DNA of 64,000 nucleotides from assembly GCF_037975245.1 (NCBI RefSeq), contig NC_092563.1, positions 29,287,960 through 29,351,959 of the forward strand. The letters run 5' to 3'. The stretch comes from Apostichopus japonicus. Lineage: Eukaryota; Echinodermata; Holothuroidea; Aspidochirotida; Stichopodidae. The notes beneath the pieces were generated by a model. The model had not been told where the DNA came from. It worked only from the letters and a program-made list of their open reading frames with translations, and searched no databases. Both the position numbers and the translations under genes were made by a program. How positions within the stretch are numbered: position 1 is the first letter of the stretch; each line of letters opens with the position of its first letter. Positions 29,101 to 35,100 of the stretch are shown one piece after another.

Positions 29101-32100
29101 AAAAAGAGGGTGAATTTGTGACTTAGTTGAGTAGTTTTAGTAGCTTTTTAACATCACTCAAAGAGATGCTAACAATCCTCATTTTAGAAAAAGTCATATT
29201 CATCTAAACTTGATGATTAAAAATGAACTTGATGGAAACTCTTGATTCATATATAACAATTTCTTTGTTTTTCTTATTTTCAAGATCTATTTTCTTAATG
29301 CCTTTAATTTTTAGGTTTTACTCGGTCATAGACTTGCTAAAGAGAGACAAACTAATGGCAATGCTGACGTAAGACCTGATGAACTATTCACGTGTCTTTG
29401 TAGTTGTTTGTACTTTGTTTCTCACATAACCAAAATATATGAAAGGAGTTTTTCTTCATGTTTGCTGCATCTTGTCTTGAATTTATGAAAGGTTGCTTCC
29501 AAGGGTTCGGCAATTATGCTTCTTTTAGAAGCAGGAATGTATATATATATATATATATATATCTATATATATATATTTATATACATATTGATATATGTAA
29601 ACAAGTATATCAACTCTTGTGAGAAAAGTAATGTCGAGAAAACCTTTAAAAACGTGACTGAAGAAAAACTCTTTTCCTTACAGTGTATATTCTTACTCGT
29701 AGCATCTATCATAACTATTAATATTTTCAGTTATACTTCACATATTTGAGGTTGAAGACCAGTTAGAGATTCTTTACAGTATCAAATTTTTTCCTCTGTT
29801 TGGAATTTAAAAAATGGATTGGAGATCTTGTTGTGTCGTTTGCATGGCATTTCCATCCAAGGGTGTTACACGTGGTCTGTAATTCACTGATCTTCCAGGG
29901 GTGTTACACGTGGTCTGTAATTCACTGGTCTTCCAATAGGGGGGTGTTACACGTGGTCTGTAATTTACTGGTCTTTCCTGGGGGGGTGTTACACCTGGTC
30001 TGTAATCCACTGGTCTTCTTCCTCTCGTTTGTACTCTTTCACCCATCTTTACATAACTATTTCTCTTACGTAGGAAGAGGACTCAGTAAGTGTGTACAGC
30101 TTTGAGTTAGACGAAGAGAGTCGTAGAAATGCTTACGAAAGCAACGGAGTAGCGGGTAGTAATAAGCAGGCCACCAATGGCCACGCTTCTCAGGATCCCA
30201 AGGCTTCTGATTCTAAACAAGCTAATGGTACCTCAAATGGCAACCACCATGAGCATACCAATGGTATCTCATCCAAGTCCGAGGAGACTAATGGTACCAA
30301 TGGCAAATCGGATGATGTAAGGATGCCCACAACTCCCAGCTAGAAGCTGCTTTGCACCTTAGCATGGCTGTCATCCCATGGTTCACACCCATTATTACTA
30401 ACCTCAACCCCTCTGTATAACCTTTGGTGGTTCCATCAGTCAAGGTTATCACCCCCCCCCCTTCATTACCCACCTTGTCACATAATGTCTGTTCCATCGC
30501 CCGCATGTCTCCTTGCAAGCGTCAAAATTTTCCTATATTCTGTTTTTTTTGTTTACCCGTGCTATGGTTTACTGCAGAGTTGTCAATTTGTTTCTATGTT
30601 CAGGAATTAGCATTTAGTGTTTCTAGCTGTTTCTACTATCTTTAAATAGTATTTCTATCCTTAAATGAGCTTTGAATAAATTAATTTGGTAATGGTCATT
30701 GATTCTGCTCCCAAGAATATCATTAATGACACAGCAAATAATATTTCAAAGATAAAAATGAGAACTGTCGACTTGTTGCCAATTGTCTGAACATATCTTG
30801 GTATGTGTGATAAGGGTACTATCTTAGAATCTGACAGATATATGTTATACCTGGTTCGAGAGAGTTCAAAAGATGGTTTTTGCTCAAATTACATCTGCTC
30901 CAACTTGAAGATTATGTCGTACCTTGGTACAGATGTGACTATTTTAAGAGTCTTGACTCTGGTCACAAAGAAAGGGCTAGTAGACTCGGTTAGGCTAGTC
31001 ACTTTTAACATATTAAAATCTCTGCTAATTAAAGCTTGCTATGAGTGGAACTGAAAAAGTGGCACATTTTTTTCAGAATTAAAAATGTTTGTGTTTTTGC
31101 TTGGTTTATGTTTTTGTTTCAAGCTAAATCAATGTTTTGCTCAGCATTGTTCTTCATTCATTGGTTCATTCATTGATTTACTCCTTCAGTCACTCATTCC
31201 TACATACATTCATTGCACTGGTCCATATCCATTCCTGCGGTTGTCAGGGCTGCATATCTCTAATATTGTTGGTTTGTGCTCATCCATCCAGTCTGTGCAC
31301 GTTCTTGGATCCACCATTGTCAGTGGTGATGGTTCTTACAATTAAAGAATCTTTTATTTTTCAGTTTACATCAATTGATAAATTCATACCCTAACATCTG
31401 ACCATCAGGGATGTGTTTGTGGATGTGTGTGCCCTTGCTTGCCACCCTAACATCTGACCATCAGGGATGTGTTTGTGGTTGTGTGTGCCCTTGCTAGCAT
31501 TGATAGGATACCTTCACTGTGAGCTGCGACAAGTCTGAATCATTGGTCTCTTGAGTTTGAATCATTGAGGCAGTTTTTGTTTCTTTCTTATAATATCTTC
31601 TCTCAGGGAGCACAAAAAATAACTTTGATCAAGAATCAATACGGCTACGATAGAACTACTAGGATGCGTGTCAATATACGTACTTGTACCTGTCCAACCC
31701 TCATGAAGTACAGACAACTTTATTTATATTTTCCTGCAGATGAATCAAGGTCACAGAATGGTCAAAGGTCACAGTTCTAGTAGAATGTGTGTAGTCATGT
31801 AACACATGTCATCCTTATAACAAGGTATCAGTTGAGAAAGGTGTGATATTTTAACCAGTTATCATCATCAATGACAAATAAATCGATGTGTGTTAAAAGC
31901 CTAGGTCATCTTCTGTTGTTCTTCCTTTTAATCTCTTAATCTCTTTGTCTGATGACCTAAGCATGCAGGTCAAGAACTTGACAAAGGACTGCTGTCCAAC
32001 CATCCTTTTGTTCCTACATTTTGGTCTTCCTCCTATATTTCCTACTTTCCCCAAAACTACCTCCTTCTTTTTGGCCATTGATTTGCTTTGTAACATGTGC

Positions 32101-35100
32101 GAACTACTGAGCACCACATAAGAGATATAAACACGTTCTCAGTAATACTCATTATTTGGATTTCAAACATTCAATTATCCATTATGAGCAGGAATTAATG
32201 ACTTTGTTACATGTTGTCTGTGTCAGCTACTCCTTTTTCCCTACGTTTCACTTTTCTCTTCACACTTTCTGTCTTACTTATTCTAAATTTTCAATCCTAC
32301 ATTGGTCTTACTCTGGCATCACAAGGATTTGTTGGACAGGCCTGCAAGGATGATGGATTAAAGCTTTGTGGTTTTACTTGATTGTTTGTTGGTCGATATT
32401 GATGTCTGAACTGTGATTATTACCTTTCCATGAGTAATCACCATGACAACGGTCTCATAACATCATTTTAACTCATAAACGTCTTGAATATTAACCTCTG
32501 TCAGATATACAGCGAAATATAAAGCAAATCAGCATGTCATGTATAAAATGCTTTTAATCAACGTTATTTATTAAGTTATGAATATGCTATGACAAGCTCT
32601 TGCTCCATTTCACTATGTTGAAACCATTATTGGGTAGCCTTCCCTACCCTTGTATTTGCCTGCTCCTTGGCTATCAGTATGTGAACTGTCTATGAAATAC
32701 TGACAAGTCTTAGTGGTACCATGATAAACACAAGAGATTGTAGATTGTTAGTTGAGATTATATTTCTTTACCAGTTTGAGGGATTCCAAACAATTTCTAA
32801 TAATAAAGTAACTATTTGGCAAACCAAATGCAAACTGTCCAACCTTTTGAAGACTTTTGCTTCCTCAGTTCAAAGTTAAATGGTTGATAGTTATTATTAC
32901 TCAGATAATAAATTCTAATAACAGCAACAAATGATAAAGCAGCACCTTTTCTGTTTCATCAATTTGTTATATAGTTTGTCCACACTGCTGTAATACGTGT
33001 AAAATTTAAAGCTTATCAGAACAATGATTGATAAGGTGCTGAAACCCCACAGCCACAATTTTAGTTCATAACTGCTTCAAAGTAGCTGTGAAATTGTTTG
33101 TTAGTTTTTGACAAAATTGAAGAGCTAAACAAACCTAACAAAAAAAAATATAAAAAAATAAACTTTTAAGCAGTAGTTAAAAGGTGTTTATCACCAAGAA
33201 ATGCACAACATTTTAGACAACAAAAATCCCCTTTTTTTAATTGTTTTTTTTTTTCATTTACCTTGTGTTAAATAAACTTGATTTCCAGCCAGTTTGACAG
33301 ATAGGCCTTTTAGTACTATTAGGACACAATTTTTAATATAATGTGATTTGAGGTATTGCTTCCTGTTTGTGTCTCACATGACAAGGGAATGTATGACTGT
33401 GTTGGATCTATGTTCCTCAGGTGGAAGGAGTAGGGAGAGGGTAAGGTATGGGGTGAACTAGGTATGACTTTAGTCCTAACAGCTATTACCGCTTCTGTAG
33501 AATAATTCTGTATAATTATTTGCCAACAAATTTGTTGCCTTGGTGTCATACTTGTGCTAAGTGTGTGATATTAACCGCCATAACCATCAATCTATACTAC
33601 ATTAATTATTAAACGCCTCATCTGATGTAATTACTATATTCCTCTATTATTCTCTATTTATCTTATTATTACAATAATCTACTACTATATCCCAGTCTCA
33701 TCTGCCTGCTTCCCCTTCCTCGCCTCTAACCGACCTTTGACCTCTTCAAAACATCTCGCTGGGAGTTTGGCATCTTCTGCATGTTCAGAATAAGAAGCTT
33801 TATTGATTTGGCCATGTCCATATCTGAGGTCATTTAATTTTTCATACTTACCTTTGATAAAACTTCTTTGAAAGATAACAAAACAATAGGTCTAATCACT
33901 CAAAAATTACAAACATTTGGCTCATCAGTACTCTCATCTTACTGAAAAAAAATTAGAAGTCACAGTTTTTATCAAACAAAGACATGACCAGTGATCAGTA
34001 ATAATATATTTTGTCGTCTGAAAGTAGCAATTAGTGGAAAAGGGATAGGAAAGGTTTGAAACAATTAAGTACCATATTTATTATTGACTGTACGACTTGC
34101 TGATTTATCCTCTCTTAATTCTGTAATCCATTCCTGTTTATTACTAATATTTCTCTTGACTTCTATGCATATATGCCTCTTCTTCCTTATTTCAATAATC
34201 TTGTGCAGCATGTTCTTCGCCAAAAATTTCAAAAGAAATGAAGCCAAGCAATGTAACCATCTTAGTAAGAAAGGAAAGTTTCTTTGCAAGAACTGTACAT
34301 CATTGCTTCACAGCCCCCAAATGAAATAAATACCATAAGCAAATAAAAAAATGCTTTTATTAAAATTCTTTTTGTAGTTGTAGCTGTATATATCACAATT
34401 ATGTAAAAATATAGAGATTAACTTGAAGATGATCTGCCTTCTGTTTTACTTTAAAGATAAAAAGAAATGGTTTAGAGAGTACTTTTCTTGCTCTCTCACC
34501 ATTCAAATAAGAAAGCCTCAGGCATTTCTAAAAGGCTATAATACTTGTGCATTTTATGTCTCAACTGAAAGGTTATTTAGGCAGAACGTTCATGATAATT
34601 CAGAACCAAAGATACAATGTCATGGCAGGTTTTTATGCCGAATAATTGGTTTCATGGACCTGATGTTTGTTCCATCTTTGAATAACGGTTAATAGGGCAG
34701 CTGCTTGCCACAAACTGATGCCAGAGTTTGACACAGTGAACTTAAAACTGGACTAACATCTAGTACAATCAATGTTAATATTGGTGATATTGTCTTAGCA
34801 TAGATAGTAACCAATAGGTATTATTGATCTTGTGAGTGACCAGTGTAGACATCAATTTAGTTATAATCTACACTGTCATGAGCAAACCTTCCAATCAAAT
34901 AACGTCTTGTCATTATTACGATTCCTCATAGCTTGTCATACGTATGACAAACTGGTCAGTGGGAATGAATTCTTGATTTTGTTTGCATCTTACGGTAGCT
35001 ATAGTTAAATTAAATTTGGAGTTTCTTTCATCACTTTCAAATTTAATAAGCACCTTTGCTAAAACTCACTGACTTCTGATTAGTTAGTGACCTACTTTTT

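Noticed and set aside
31605-31780. Possible extra kinesin exon after a tctctcag acceptor
   Set aside because: The frame is open, but composition and residues do not resemble the tail, and the exon at 37334 fits much better.
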